Of a stretch of 64,000 nt of DNA, positions 1 to 7,543 are shown piece after piece (position 1 is the stretch's first letter; each line of letters opens with the position of its first letter). The DNA lies in NCBI GenBank assembly GCA_964474045.1, contig CAYYRC010000011.1:40291-104290 (forward strand). The letters run 5' to 3'. Both the position numbers and the translations under genes were made by a program. The notes under the pieces are model-generated. The model was not told the origin of the DNA. It was given only the letters and a program-made list of their open reading frames with translations, and searched no databases. This stretch comes from JACJWR01 sp964474045. Its GTDB lineage: Bacteria > Actinomycetota > Actinomycetes > S36-B12 > UBA10799.

Positions 1-24
1 CCGGGGGCAAGGTGGGCGGACGGC

Positions 25-432
25 TCAGGCAGCGCTCGCCCTTACGCAGAGCACCGGGCAGGGCGCCCCCTGGATGATCTGCTGCGCGTCGCTTCCCAAC
101 AGGAACTTGCCCACCGACGTGCGGTGTCGCAGACCGATGACGATCATGTCGGCGCCGTACTCCTCGGCCACGGCGGCCAGATCCTCGGCGACGTCGTTGC
201 CGCGGACCAGGTTGCGGATCTGGAACGACACGTGCTCAGCCTGCAGATCCTGCTGCACCGCCTGCAGGGTGGCCTTGATCTCGATCGCCTCGGCGCCTCC
301 CAGGGCGACGCCGCCCTTGCTGGAGTGCACGACCACGACCTGCTCGGAGCGCAGCATGGCCTCCTGGACTCCGGCGCGGAGCGCAGCGTGGCCCTGCGGA
401 GTATCGACGTATCCGATGACGATTGCACCCAT
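25..432 (-). CDS. Universal stress protein (UspA family)
   Basis: Single-domain UspA protein of 135 aa, the usual length for one USP unit. It starts with the typical beta strand (MGAIVIGYVDT) and ends in the nucleotide-loop region GLRHRTSVGKFLLGS (about residues 100-114). The usual G-x2-G-x9-G-S/T ATP motif is altered: the second Gly is His (G100-L-R-H), while GKFLLGS is kept, so ATP binding is plausible but not certain. I chose the ATG at 432 because it begins exactly at the first conserved strand; an upstream in-frame start at 480 would add a basic, non-conserved stretch. Role inferred from the family: cytoplasmic stress or dormancy response. It is transcribed away from the patatin gene. 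Confidence 0.88.
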   Translation of the reverse strand: MGAIVIGYVDTPQGHAALRAGVQEAMLRSEQVVVVHSSKGGVALGGAEAIEIKATLQAVQQDLQAEHVSFQIRNLVRGNDVAEDLAAVAEEYGADMIVIGLRHRTSVGKFLLGSDAQQIIQGAPCPVLCVRASAA

Positions 433-534
433 GGCCCCACAGCCTAGGGGCTGCCACGCCCGCTCGGCCCTGGGCGCCACGCACTGCGTTGACTGATGCG
501 GGCATCACCTCGGTGCCCCCGTCATCATGTGGTC

Positions 535-1470
535 ATGGCTCCCGATCCGGACGAAGGCGTCGGCCCGAGACTGTCCGCATCGGGCCGTGGGGAGGTCACT
601 GCGTTCGTCCTGGGCGGCGGCGGGCTGCTCGGCGCCGCCGAGGTGGGGATGCTGGCTGCCCTGCTCGACCGCGGGATCGTGCCGGACCTGGTCGTGGGTA
701 CATCCATCGGCGCCATCAACGGGGCGATGGTGGCGCGCGATCCCTCGGCGGCCACGATCGAGCGCATGGCCGGGATCTGGTCGGATCTGGGCTCCAAGGG
801 CCCGTTCGCGGCGCCCATCCGGCAGCGGCTGGAGGCGCTCGCCCGGTCGTCGGGGGTGGCCATGTACCCCACCGAACCGCTGCAGTCGACTCTGCAGGAG
901 CACCTGCCGGAGCGGTTCGAGGATCTCGCCGTGCCCTTCTGGTGCTGTGCGGCGAGCATCGAGCGCAGCGCCGAGGTGTGGTTCTCCGCGGGTGATCTGC
1001 TGCCCGCGGTCATGGCCAGCTCGGCGCTCCCCGGCGTCTTCCCGCCCATGACGATCGACGGCGAGCACTTCATCGACGGCGGCATCGTCAACTCGATCCC
1101 GCTGGACCGTGCCCGCAAACTGGGGGCGACCCGGGTCTTCGTCCTCCAGGTGGGCCGGATCGAACAGAGCCTGACCGTGCCGCGGCGCCCTTGGCAGGTG
1201 GCGCAGGTGGCCTTCGAGGTCGCCCGGCGTGCCAGGTTCCACGCTGCCCTGGCTCGCACCCGGGAGTCCATCGACGTCTACGTGCTGCCGACGGGGGGCG
1301 GGGTGCCGGACCCCACGAGTTGGCGCACCTACGATTTCCGCGACACCCGACGCCTGCAAGAGCGCCTGGCAGGATCCCGTGCTGCCGCGGCGGCATACCT
1401 GGATCAGGTCGATGCCGGCCTCATCGACCCGCGGGCGACGCCCGCCGACGATCCCGTGGTGGGCACGTGA
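535..1470 (+). CDS. Patatin-like phospholipase (RssA/NTE type)
   Basis: Bacterial patatin family serine lipase or acyl hydrolase, 311 aa. The oxyanion glycine loop is VLGGGGLLGAA (about 26-35), the nucleophile elbow is GTSIG with Ser57, and the second half of the Ser-Asp dyad is the DGG motif with Asp181 (FIDGGIVNS). There is no signal peptide, so it should be cytoplasmic or membrane-peripheral, acting on phospholipid or acyl-ester substrates. An in-frame ATG at 496 exists, but the ATG at 535 lies nearer the conserved domain. Its stop overlaps the GTG of the acyltransferase gene by 4 bp, so the two are translationally coupled. A lipase paired with an acyltransferase suggests phospholipid or neutral-lipid remodelling. 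Confidence 0.9.
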   Translation: MAPDPDEGVGPRLSASGRGEVTAFVLGGGGLLGAAEVGMLAALLDRGIVPDLVVGTSIGAINGAMVARDPSAATIERMAGIWSDLGSKGPFAAPIRQRLEALARSSGVAMYPTEPLQSTLQEHLPERFEDLAVPFWCCAASIERSAEVWFSAGDLLPAVMASSALPGVFPPMTIDGEHFIDGGIVNSIPLDRARKLGATRVFVLQVGRIEQSLTVPRRPWQVAQVAFEVARRARFHAALARTRESIDVYVLPTGGGVPDPTSWRTYDFRDTRRLQERLAGSRAAAAAYLDQVDAGLIDPRATPADDPVVGT

Positions 1471-2546
1471 ACCCGCCGCCGCGGTGGTTGCGCAGGCTGC
1501 TCCTCACGCCGCTGCTGTGGTTGCTGGCGACGGGGCTGACGGCCGCGCTGCTGCCCCTGTGGCTGCTCGGCATGGCAATCATCGAGGTGGGGGTGCGTGC
1601 CGTCGCGCGTCCGTTGCGGCTCTTCTGTTTCGGCTACGTGTACCTGGCCCTGGAGTCGGCGGGGCTGCTCATCGCACTGGCACAGTGGTTCGGCGCCGTC
1701 TTCGGCACCCGGCTGGGGCGGCGGCGCTGGCAGCGCTCGACCTACCGGCTGCTGGCCGGTTGCCTGGCTGTGCTCACATCGTCGGCCGAGCACCTGTTCC
1801 GACTGCGCATCCTGGAGGATCCGCCGATGGCGTACCGGGCCGGCGACGCGCCGGTGGTCGTGGTCAGCCGCCACGCCGGTCCGGGTGACTCCTTCCTGCT
1901 GGTCAACGAGATCCTGACGGGCATGCACCGACGCCCCCGAGTGGTGCTGAAGGCGGCTCTGCTGTGGGACCCGTTGCTGGACGTGTTGCTCACCCGGACG
2001 CCCAACGTCTTCGTCCGTGCCGGCGAGCCGACCGCCGCCGTGGTGGAGCGCATCGGCGCCGCCGCCGCGGGCATGGGGCCCGGGGACGCCCTGTTGATCT
2101 TCCCCGAGGGCGGCAACTTCACCGAGGCCCGTCGCGAACGCGTCATCGCCAGGCTCGCGCAGTCCGGTCACACCGGGGCCGCGCAGCGGGCCAACGACCT
2201 GGAACGCCTGCTCGCGCCCCGGGTGACCGGCCTGCGCGCGGCACTGGCGGCGAGCCCGACGGCCGAGGTCGTCGTGGTCGCGCACACCGGGCTGGATGAA
2301 CTCAACTCGCTCGCGGACATCTGGGCCGCCGTCCCGGTGGACAACACCCTGGTGATGTCGTGGACCGCGTTCGGCGCGGCCGAGGTCCCGCGCGAGACCG
2401 CCGACCTGACCGACTGGCTCGGATACCAGTGGCAGCTCATGGACATCTGGGTGGCGGACACCGCGACGGCTGTGGCGGACGGGGCCGCGCCCGGCGTGCG
2501 GCGGGTCAGGCGGAGGCGGACCACTGGTTCGGCTCCAGCTCGATAG
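1467..2546 (+). CDS. PlsC-like lysophospholipid acyltransferase, membrane-anchored
   Basis: 359-aa protein with a hydrophobic N-terminus (about residues 10-75, two to three membrane segments) followed by a glycerolipid acyltransferase domain. Block I is SRHAGPGDSF, an HX4D motif with His136 and Asp141; block III is FPEGGNF near residue 214. The family transfers acyl groups from acyl-CoA or acyl-ACP to lysophospholipid-type acceptors; the exact acceptor cannot be read here. The GTG at 1467 overlaps the patatin stop (GTGA) and sits directly before the first membrane helix, so I prefer it to the long upstream extension, which antisense-like composition argues against. Its 3' end overlaps the convergent DUF4192 gene by 41 bp. 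Confidence 0.86.
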   Translation: MNPPPRWLRRLLLTPLLWLLATGLTAALLPLWLLGMAIIEVGVRAVARPLRLFCFGYVYLALESAGLLIALAQWFGAVFGTRLGRRRWQRSTYRLLAGCLAVLTSSAEHLFRLRILEDPPMAYRAGDAPVVVVSRHAGPGDSFLLVNEILTGMHRRPRVVLKAALLWDPLLDVLLTRTPNVFVRAGEPTAAVVERIGAAAAGMGPGDALLIFPEGGNFTEARRERVIARLAQSGHTGAAQRANDLERLLAPRVTGLRAALAASPTAEVVVVAHTGLDELNSLADIWAAVPVDNTLVMSWTAFGAAEVPRETADLTDWLGYQWQLMDIWVADTATAVADGAAPGVRRVRRRRTTGSAPAR

Positions 2547-3645
2547 CCTCATCTGACGGGCGCGGGAAGCGCAGTTCGTGCAAGCCGAACGAGGCCAGCA
2601 CCCGAATCCACTCCCGTGGCGGCATACCCGAGCTACAGGCGGCCAGGATGAGCTCGCCGAGCGTGTTGCCCGGCTGGGCCTCCAGCGCGCGGACGGCCGC
2701 GATCCGGGCGAAGGCGCCGTCGCCCTGTTGCCACGCGACAGCCGCCAGCGTGGCGGCCACGGGGCCGCCGTCACTCCCCGGCGCGCGCGCCACCAGCGCG
2801 GACAGCCACATCCGCGCCCCAGCGAGCAACTCCTGGCGGCGGCTCGGGCCAAGACCCACCAGAACCCGGAACAGCACAGGTTCTCGGACCCGGCTGTCCG
2901 CCAGGGCCACAGCCCAGGCCGCGCCTCGGCTGGCGAGCGCAGCATCGTCGTAGGCCGAGTCGAAGGCGGTCCAGAGCGTGTCCTCCTGCAAGCGCCGCCA
3001 ACCGACTCCGTCGCCGCTGCGAACCCGGGCATCGCGCTCGCCCTTCGCGCGCGTCAGCGCCTCGGCCGGCAGCGCCCGGTCGGGGTCCAGCGCGATGCTC
3101 TCCACCAGTTCCGAACGACTGGTGAGGTAGCCCACCCCGGCCCTGACCAGGCTCGCCTGGGCGGCCAGCATCTCGGAGCGCTCCAGCGGGTGGCCTTCCG
3201 CGGGACAGGGGTGCGGGTGCTGCTGGGTGTAGCACCACCGTCGATCACCGGCGGTGCTGATCACCTCGCCGACGTCGACCCCCCGCTCAGCCAGCATGAC
3301 GACCAGGCTCTCGATGAGCTCCTCCGCGGGCAGCCCGCCCGCAGCCTCGCTGAACACGACCAGATGCGCACGATCGAGGACGGTGCCAAACACGATCGCC
3401 CGGTCCAGCGCGTCGCCCAGGACCTCTACCGCCGCATCGACCCCGGTGTCGGCTCCGAGGTCCAGGTCCATCCGCAAGGACAGCGCCACTGACCGCGGCG
3501 GCGGTGTCAGCAGCACCACGACGACGCTCTCGACGGGTGCGAAGCCCACGAGGTAGGGAACGGCCGCCACGAGGCCGCTGGGACCGGTGATGCGGACGGC
3601 GGGAACTTCGGACTCATCGCCGGAGCGGGCGCGCAGTGATGTCAT
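2506..3645 (-). CDS. DUF4192 family protein
   Basis: 379-aa actinobacterial protein of unknown function. The N-terminal stretch ITGPSGLVAAVPYLVGFAP, followed by a hydrophobic VVVVLL strand, is the hallmark start of DUF4192. The remainder is Ala/Leu-rich and helical, with no membrane segments and no recognisable catalytic motif. The ATG at 3645 is preceded by AGGGTGG, a reasonable ribosome site; an in-frame GTG lies at 3654. It is convergent with, and overlaps, the acyltransferase gene. Family members are widespread in actinobacteria, often as solitary genes, so the neighbourhood gives no functional hint. Confidence 0.85.
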   Translation of the reverse strand: MTSLRARSGDESEVPAVRITGPSGLVAAVPYLVGFAPVESVVVVLLTPPPRSVALSLRMDLDLGADTGVDAAVEVLGDALDRAIVFGTVLDRAHLVVFSEAAGGLPAEELIESLVVMLAERGVDVGEVISTAGDRRWCYTQQHPHPCPAEGHPLERSEMLAAQASLVRAGVGYLTSRSELVESIALDPDRALPAEALTRAKGERDARVRSGDGVGWRRLQEDTLWTAFDSAYDDAALASRGAAWAVALADSRVREPVLFRVLVGLGPSRRQELLAGARMWLSALVARAPGSDGGPVAATLAAVAWQQGDGAFARIAAVRALEAQPGNTLGELILAACSSGMPPREWIRVLASFGLHELRFPRPSDEAIELEPNQWSASA

Positions 3646-3723
3646 GCCCACCACCCTGAGCCGCCGCGGGACGCCGCACTAGTGCGCGCGCTCCGAATGT
3701 GGATAACCCGGCGACAAGCAGCC

Positions 3724-4899
3724 CTACGCCGGCTGTGCGACGCCGCCGCCCGCTGCTTCCGAACGATGCTGTTGGACGCGCCAGACGACCAGCGTCACGA
3801 TTCCGGTGATCGCCTGCGGCAGCAGCTGCACGACCTGCCACACCACGACTGCCGCCAGGATGTACTGCTCGGCGAGCCCGAACGCCGCCAGCATGCCGCC
3901 GAGCACTCCCGCCACGGTGCCCAGGCCACCGGGCGTGAGCGGGATCAGCGTGCCCAGGCGGGAGATCGCGAAGGCAGCGAAGATCTCGGCGAAACTCAGC
4001 TCCTTCGAGGCATCCCCCGCCACGCCGCGCACCGCGACGAAGAGGATCATGAACTGCATGAACGAGACCGCCAGGTTGGTGATGGTCAGCCACGCCCACT
4101 TGGCCTTCACCACGTCCACCACCTGGCCGCGGAAGGACAGGATGGACTTGGTCAGGTCCATCGGCTTGTGCAGCTTGCGCATGATCGGATCGGCCAGCTT
4201 CTGACCCAGGGCGCCGACCTTCTCGGCGCTCTTCTCGCTGCGCAGGATGAGCCAGAAGACGATCACCATCGCTATCAGCGCCACTGCGCCGATAACCCCG
4301 GCCCAGATCCACGCCGACTGCAGCTCACCGCCCGCCGAGATCGCCAGAACACCGAGCACGGGCAGGAGGAAGGTCATGAAGAACGACCAGACGCTGGTGA
4401 TGGCGATGCCGCTGGTGGCGGCCGCCGGGGCGATCCGGTAGGACGCGAGCATCACGTACTGCAGGGCCACCGCCAGCGCGCCGCCGGCCGGGACGAGTGC
4501 GGCGATCATCCAGGACGTCTGGCGCACCATGAAGGCGGGTTTGTACTTCAGCCCGGGGATGGCAACCATGTACGGGTAGGCGTAGACGATGATGTTCACC
4601 ACAGCCACCAGCGCCAGCGAGGCGATGGCGATGGGCGCCATCTTCTGGATCGTCGCCCAGGCCTCCGCGAAGGAGCCGAAGCGCTTGGCGAGCGCCCAGA
4701 ACACCAGTCCCAGCACGACCAGCGTCACCACGGCGCCGATGATCGTCTTCTTCTTGTCGAGCGTGGCCTTGGCCGCGGAGGGCATCGCCTGCTGCGGCCC
4801 CGAAGCCGCGTCGGCAGCGCTGGTGGCCTCAGATCCGGGAGTCGGCTGCTCGGCGTCGGCCCCCGAGTCCTGCGGGGCGGGATCGCTTGGCTGGCTCAC
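3724..4899 (-). CDS. Flippase-like membrane protein (LPG synthase TM region, UPF0104 type)
   Basis: 391-aa polytopic membrane protein with an acidic, Pro/Ser/Ala-rich cytoplasmic N-terminus (about 45 residues) and seven to eight predicted helices. The C-terminal signature RLGTLIPLTPGGLGTVAG is the conserved PxTPGGxG segment of the lysylphosphatidylglycerol synthase transmembrane region. There is no aminoacyl-transferase domain, so it is the stand-alone flippase-like form, probably involved in moving lipids or lipid-linked sugars across the inner membrane (inference). A TATGAC -10-like element about 60 nt upstream of the start would give an ordinary leadered transcript. Confidence 0.85.
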   Translation of the reverse strand: MSQPSDPAPQDSGADAEQPTPGSEATSAADAASGPQQAMPSAAKATLDKKKTIIGAVVTLVVLGLVFWALAKRFGSFAEAWATIQKMAPIAIASLALVAVVNIIVYAYPYMVAIPGLKYKPAFMVRQTSWMIAALVPAGGALAVALQYVMLASYRIAPAAATSGIAITSVWSFFMTFLLPVLGVLAISAGGELQSAWIWAGVIGAVALIAMVIVFWLILRSEKSAEKVGALGQKLADPIMRKLHKPMDLTKSILSFRGQVVDVVKAKWAWLTITNLAVSFMQFMILFVAVRGVAGDASKELSFAEIFAAFAISRLGTLIPLTPGGLGTVAGVLGGMLAAFGLAEQYILAAVVVWQVVQLLPQAITGIVTLVVWRVQQHRSEAAGGGVAQPA

Positions 4900-5018
4900 T
4901 GGGTGTGCTCCTCGCTGCCTGGGCGTCCGGCGGCGGTGCCGGGACCTCGGCCAAGGATGTCATAGCAGGAAGACCGCAGGGGTCCAGGCTGGCCGCGCGG
5001 CCGCCGAGTCTGCCGAAC

Positions 5019-6014
5019 CTATGCCACGACCGGCGCCGGTGCCTCGAACCCGTCGGCCCCCTCGAGGCCGATGCGCACGTACTGAGGTCGCCGGCACGCG
5101 TGATCCTCTTTGCTCCGGACGACTTTGCGCGTGGCCCAGGGCGCGACGTCCCTGGTGAACCAGGCGGCATCCCGGGCCCGGCGGGCGAGGAAGCCGTAGG
5201 AGGGCTCGGAACCTTGCTGCGGCAGCGGCCCCCGCCAGGAGTCGTCGCCGCGGCCCAGCACCTCCAGCGCCGCCCTCGCCGCGACCGCGTGGCCATCCGG
5301 TGACAGGTGCAGCCGGTCGGAGGACCAGCAGCGCTCGTCGTTGAAGCTCGGCACGCCCCAGTAGTCCACCAGGAAGGTCTGCTGCTCGACCGCGATGCGA
5401 CGCAACTGCTGGCCATAGGCCGAGATACGCCGCGCGATCGCGCCCAGCGTCCGCGAGCGGGGCCGCGGATCGCCGAAGCTGACCAGCAGCACGTCGGCCC
5501 CGGAACGGCGCAGCTGGGTCACCGCGTGTTCGACGCCCTCCACGCACGACTGCGCGTCCCATTTGGGCCGGAGCATGTCGTTCACCCCGATGGCCAGGGT
5601 CACCAGGTCCGGGGACAGCCCGATCGCCTGCGGCAGCTGCCGCTCGACCACGTCGGCCACCCGGTTGCCGCGGACGGCCACGTTGGCGTAGAGCAGCTCC
5701 GGATGCTCGGCGGCGAGCTCCTCGGCCAGTCGGTCCGCCCAGCCCCGCAGGCTGCCGTCGGCAAGCACATCGTTCATGCCCTCGCTGAAGGAGTCCCCAA
5801 GTGCCACGTAGCGCTGCCAGCGGTGGCTTGCCGGGTCCTGCCTATGAGCGGGCCGCAGCAGCGGCGCCGCCGCCACTGCGCGGGCGTGGTCGTCCACGAG
5901 GTCCGCCGAGCCGCGCGTCGCCGAACGACGACGTGACCACGCGGCCCGGCGAGCCCGCGCATTTGCTATCAGGGGCGAGCCAAACCTGACGTTCGGGGCG
6001 CTGTGCGTGGACAT
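5019..6014 (-). CDS. SGNH/GDSL hydrolase
   Basis: 331-aa lipase or esterase of the SGNH fold. Block I is ALGDSFSEG with nucleophile Ser75, the block II glycine lies in RGNRVAD, block III is GVNDM with the oxyanion Asn, and block V is DRLHLSPDGH (about residues 233-242) carrying the Asp-His pair. All four blocks are present, so it should be active. The ATG at 6014 is preceded by a clear GGAGGTG site 5 nt away, which fixes the start and rejects the much longer open frame running into upp. The N-terminal 65 residues are Arg/Ala-rich without a convincing signal peptide. The substrate is unknown; the family covers lipids, acyl sugars and peptidoglycan O-acetyl groups. Confidence 0.9.
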   Translation of the reverse strand: MSTHSAPNVRFGSPLIANARARRAAWSRRRSATRGSADLVDDHARAVAAAPLLRPAHRQDPASHRWQRYVALGDSFSEGMNDVLADGSLRGWADRLAEELAAEHPELLYANVAVRGNRVADVVERQLPQAIGLSPDLVTLAIGVNDMLRPKWDAQSCVEGVEHAVTQLRRSGADVLLVSFGDPRPRSRTLGAIARRISAYGQQLRRIAVEQQTFLVDYWGVPSFNDERCWSSDRLHLSPDGHAVAARAALEVLGRGDDSWRGPLPQQGSEPSYGFLARRARDAAWFTRDVAPWATRKVVRSKEDHACRRPQYVRIGLEGADGFEAPAPVVA

Positions 6015-6188
6015 GGACACCTCCGGGCTGCTCGATCCGTGCGACTGAATGTACCTGCGGCTCGATCCCGGCGCAGCCGGTCGGCGGCATCCCCGGCGGG
6101 AAGCCTCAGCGCCAGCGCCTGGCGACGCGCCACAGGGCGGAATCACAGTCGGGCGGCGCCGTCCGTCGTCGGCTGCCACTATGGGCGC

Positions 6189-6824
6189 GTGCAGACCGAA
6201 GTCGTCGACCATCCCCTGCTGGCAGACACCATGGCGGTCGTGCGGGACCGCGACACCGACGGCGAGCGCTTTGCCGCCGCCGTCGACCGCGCCGCGACGC
6301 TGCTGCTGACCGCTGCCTCGGCCCGGCTGCCCACACGGCTGGAAGAGGTCGCCACGCCGCTCGGGCCCGCGAACTGTCGCCGGCTCGCCGAGCAGCCGGT
6401 GCTCGTCCCGGTGCTGCGTGCCGGCCTGGGCCTGCTCCCGGCCGCGCGCGCACTGTTCCCCGCGGCGCCCGTGGCGTTCGTCGGGCTGCGCCGCGACGAG
6501 GCGACGGCCGAGCCGCACTGGTACCTCGACGCGCTGCCCGAGCGGCTGGCGGACCGTCACGTGATCGTGCTGGAGCCGATGCTGGCGACGGGCGGCACGA
6601 TGGTGCAGGTGCTGGGCCGGCTCGCCGCGCTGGGGGCGCTGCAGATCACGCTGGTGGCGCTCATCTGCGCCCCGGCCGGCCTGGCACAGCTGGAGCGGGG
6701 CGCTGCCAGCCTGGGAATCGAGCTGCGGGTCGTGGTCGGGGCCGCCGACCCCGGGCTGGACGACCGCAACTTCATCTTCCCCGGCCTGGGCGACGCCGGG
6801 GACCGCCTCTTCGGGGCTCTGTAG
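6189..6824 (+). CDS. upp: Uracil phosphoribosyltransferase
   Basis: Converts uracil and PRPP to UMP, the last step of uracil salvage. The 211-aa length fits the family. The PRPP-binding loop is VIVLEPMLATGGTM (about residues 125-138, consensus VLDPMLATGG), LRAGLGLLPA matches the family core, and the C-terminal GLDDRNFIFPGLGDAGDR is the uracil-binding region. The GTG at 6189 begins QTEVVDHPLLADTM, the usual Upp N-terminus. The first residue of the loop pair is Glu rather than Asp (LEP for LDP), a conservative change. A TATGGG element lies just before the start. It fits the uridine phosphorylase and cytidine deaminase genes elsewhere in the window. Confidence 0.95.
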   Translation: MQTEVVDHPLLADTMAVVRDRDTDGERFAAAVDRAATLLLTAASARLPTRLEEVATPLGPANCRRLAEQPVLVPVLRAGLGLLPAARALFPAAPVAFVGLRRDEATAEPHWYLDALPERLADRHVIVLEPMLATGGTMVQVLGRLAALGALQITLVALICAPAGLAQLERGAASLGIELRVVVGAADPGLDDRNFIFPGLGDAGDRLFGAL

Positions 6825-6826
6825 CC

Positions 6827-7543
6827 ATGGCGGCGGACGAGCAGGCCGGCGACGCCGCGGCCGGGGGCCCCGCGGCCGGGGGCCCCGCGGCCGGGTCGGT
6901 CACCGACAACGGCCCGGGCGACGATCCGTGGCGCAGCGGCTGGCAGCCCGCGCTGGTCGTCCTCACCATCGCCGCGATCCAGATGCTGCTGCCCGACATC
7001 GTCACGATCGGACCCCGCTGGCTGATCCCTTCGATCGAGCTGCTGGGCGCTCCGGGCGTGCTCATCCTGCTCCGCATGACCGGTGACGGGGACACGATCC
7101 GGGTGTCCGTGATGGCCTACATGGTCCTGCTCATCGGGGCGAGCGCCACCAACGCGATCCTGCTGCTGAAGTCCATGCTCAGCGACGTCTCGGAGTCCGG
7201 CGAGCAGTTGCTGTTCGCCGGATTCGGCGTGCTCATCATCAACGTGCTGAGCTTCGCCCTGATCTACTGGCAGATCGACGGCGGCGGGCCGCAGGACCGG
7301 GCGCGGAACCCCTCGTCGGGCACCATCAACGACTTCCAGTTCCCGCAGCAGGCCTCGGGGTGGCATTGGCGTCCCCAGCTGCCGGACTACCTGTTCACCG
7401 CCTACACGAACATCATCGCGTTCAGCCCCACCGACACCATGCCGCTGACGCACCGCGTGAAGTTCCTCTTCACGATCCAGTCGAGCATCTCGCTGCTCAC
7501 CGTGCTCGTCACCCTCAGCCGGGCGATCAACCTGATCAACTAG
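6827..7543 (+). CDS. Membrane protein with a degenerate channel-like C-terminus
   Basis: 238-aa protein with four predicted helices, starting 2 bp after upp and probably co-transcribed with it. The N-terminus carries a small Gly/Pro/Ala repeat (two GGPAA units). The C-terminal third has the order of a two-helix potassium-channel pore: a helix start (DYLFTAYTN), a loop (IIAFSPTDTMPLT) where a selectivity filter would sit, then a long final helix. The TVGYG filter itself is absent. The loop looks like that of DUF1345-related actinobacterial membrane proteins (inference from memory of that motif). Conduction is doubtful and the function unknown. Its end overlaps the convergent FUSC gene by 8 bp. 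Confidence 0.75.
   Translation: MAADEQAGDAAAGGPAAGGPAAGSVTDNGPGDDPWRSGWQPALVVLTIAAIQMLLPDIVTIGPRWLIPSIELLGAPGVLILLRMTGDGDTIRVSVMAYMVLLIGASATNAILLLKSMLSDVSESGEQLLFAGFGVLIINVLSFALIYWQIDGGGPQDRARNPSSGTINDFQFPQQASGWHWRPQLPDYLFTAYTNIIAFSPTDTMPLTHRVKFLFTIQSSISLLTVLVTLSRAINLIN

Noticed and set aside
1404..3032. 542-codon open frame on the minus strand
   Set aside because: It is antisense to the acyltransferase gene and Arg/Pro/Gln-rich, typical of a high-GC shadow frame.
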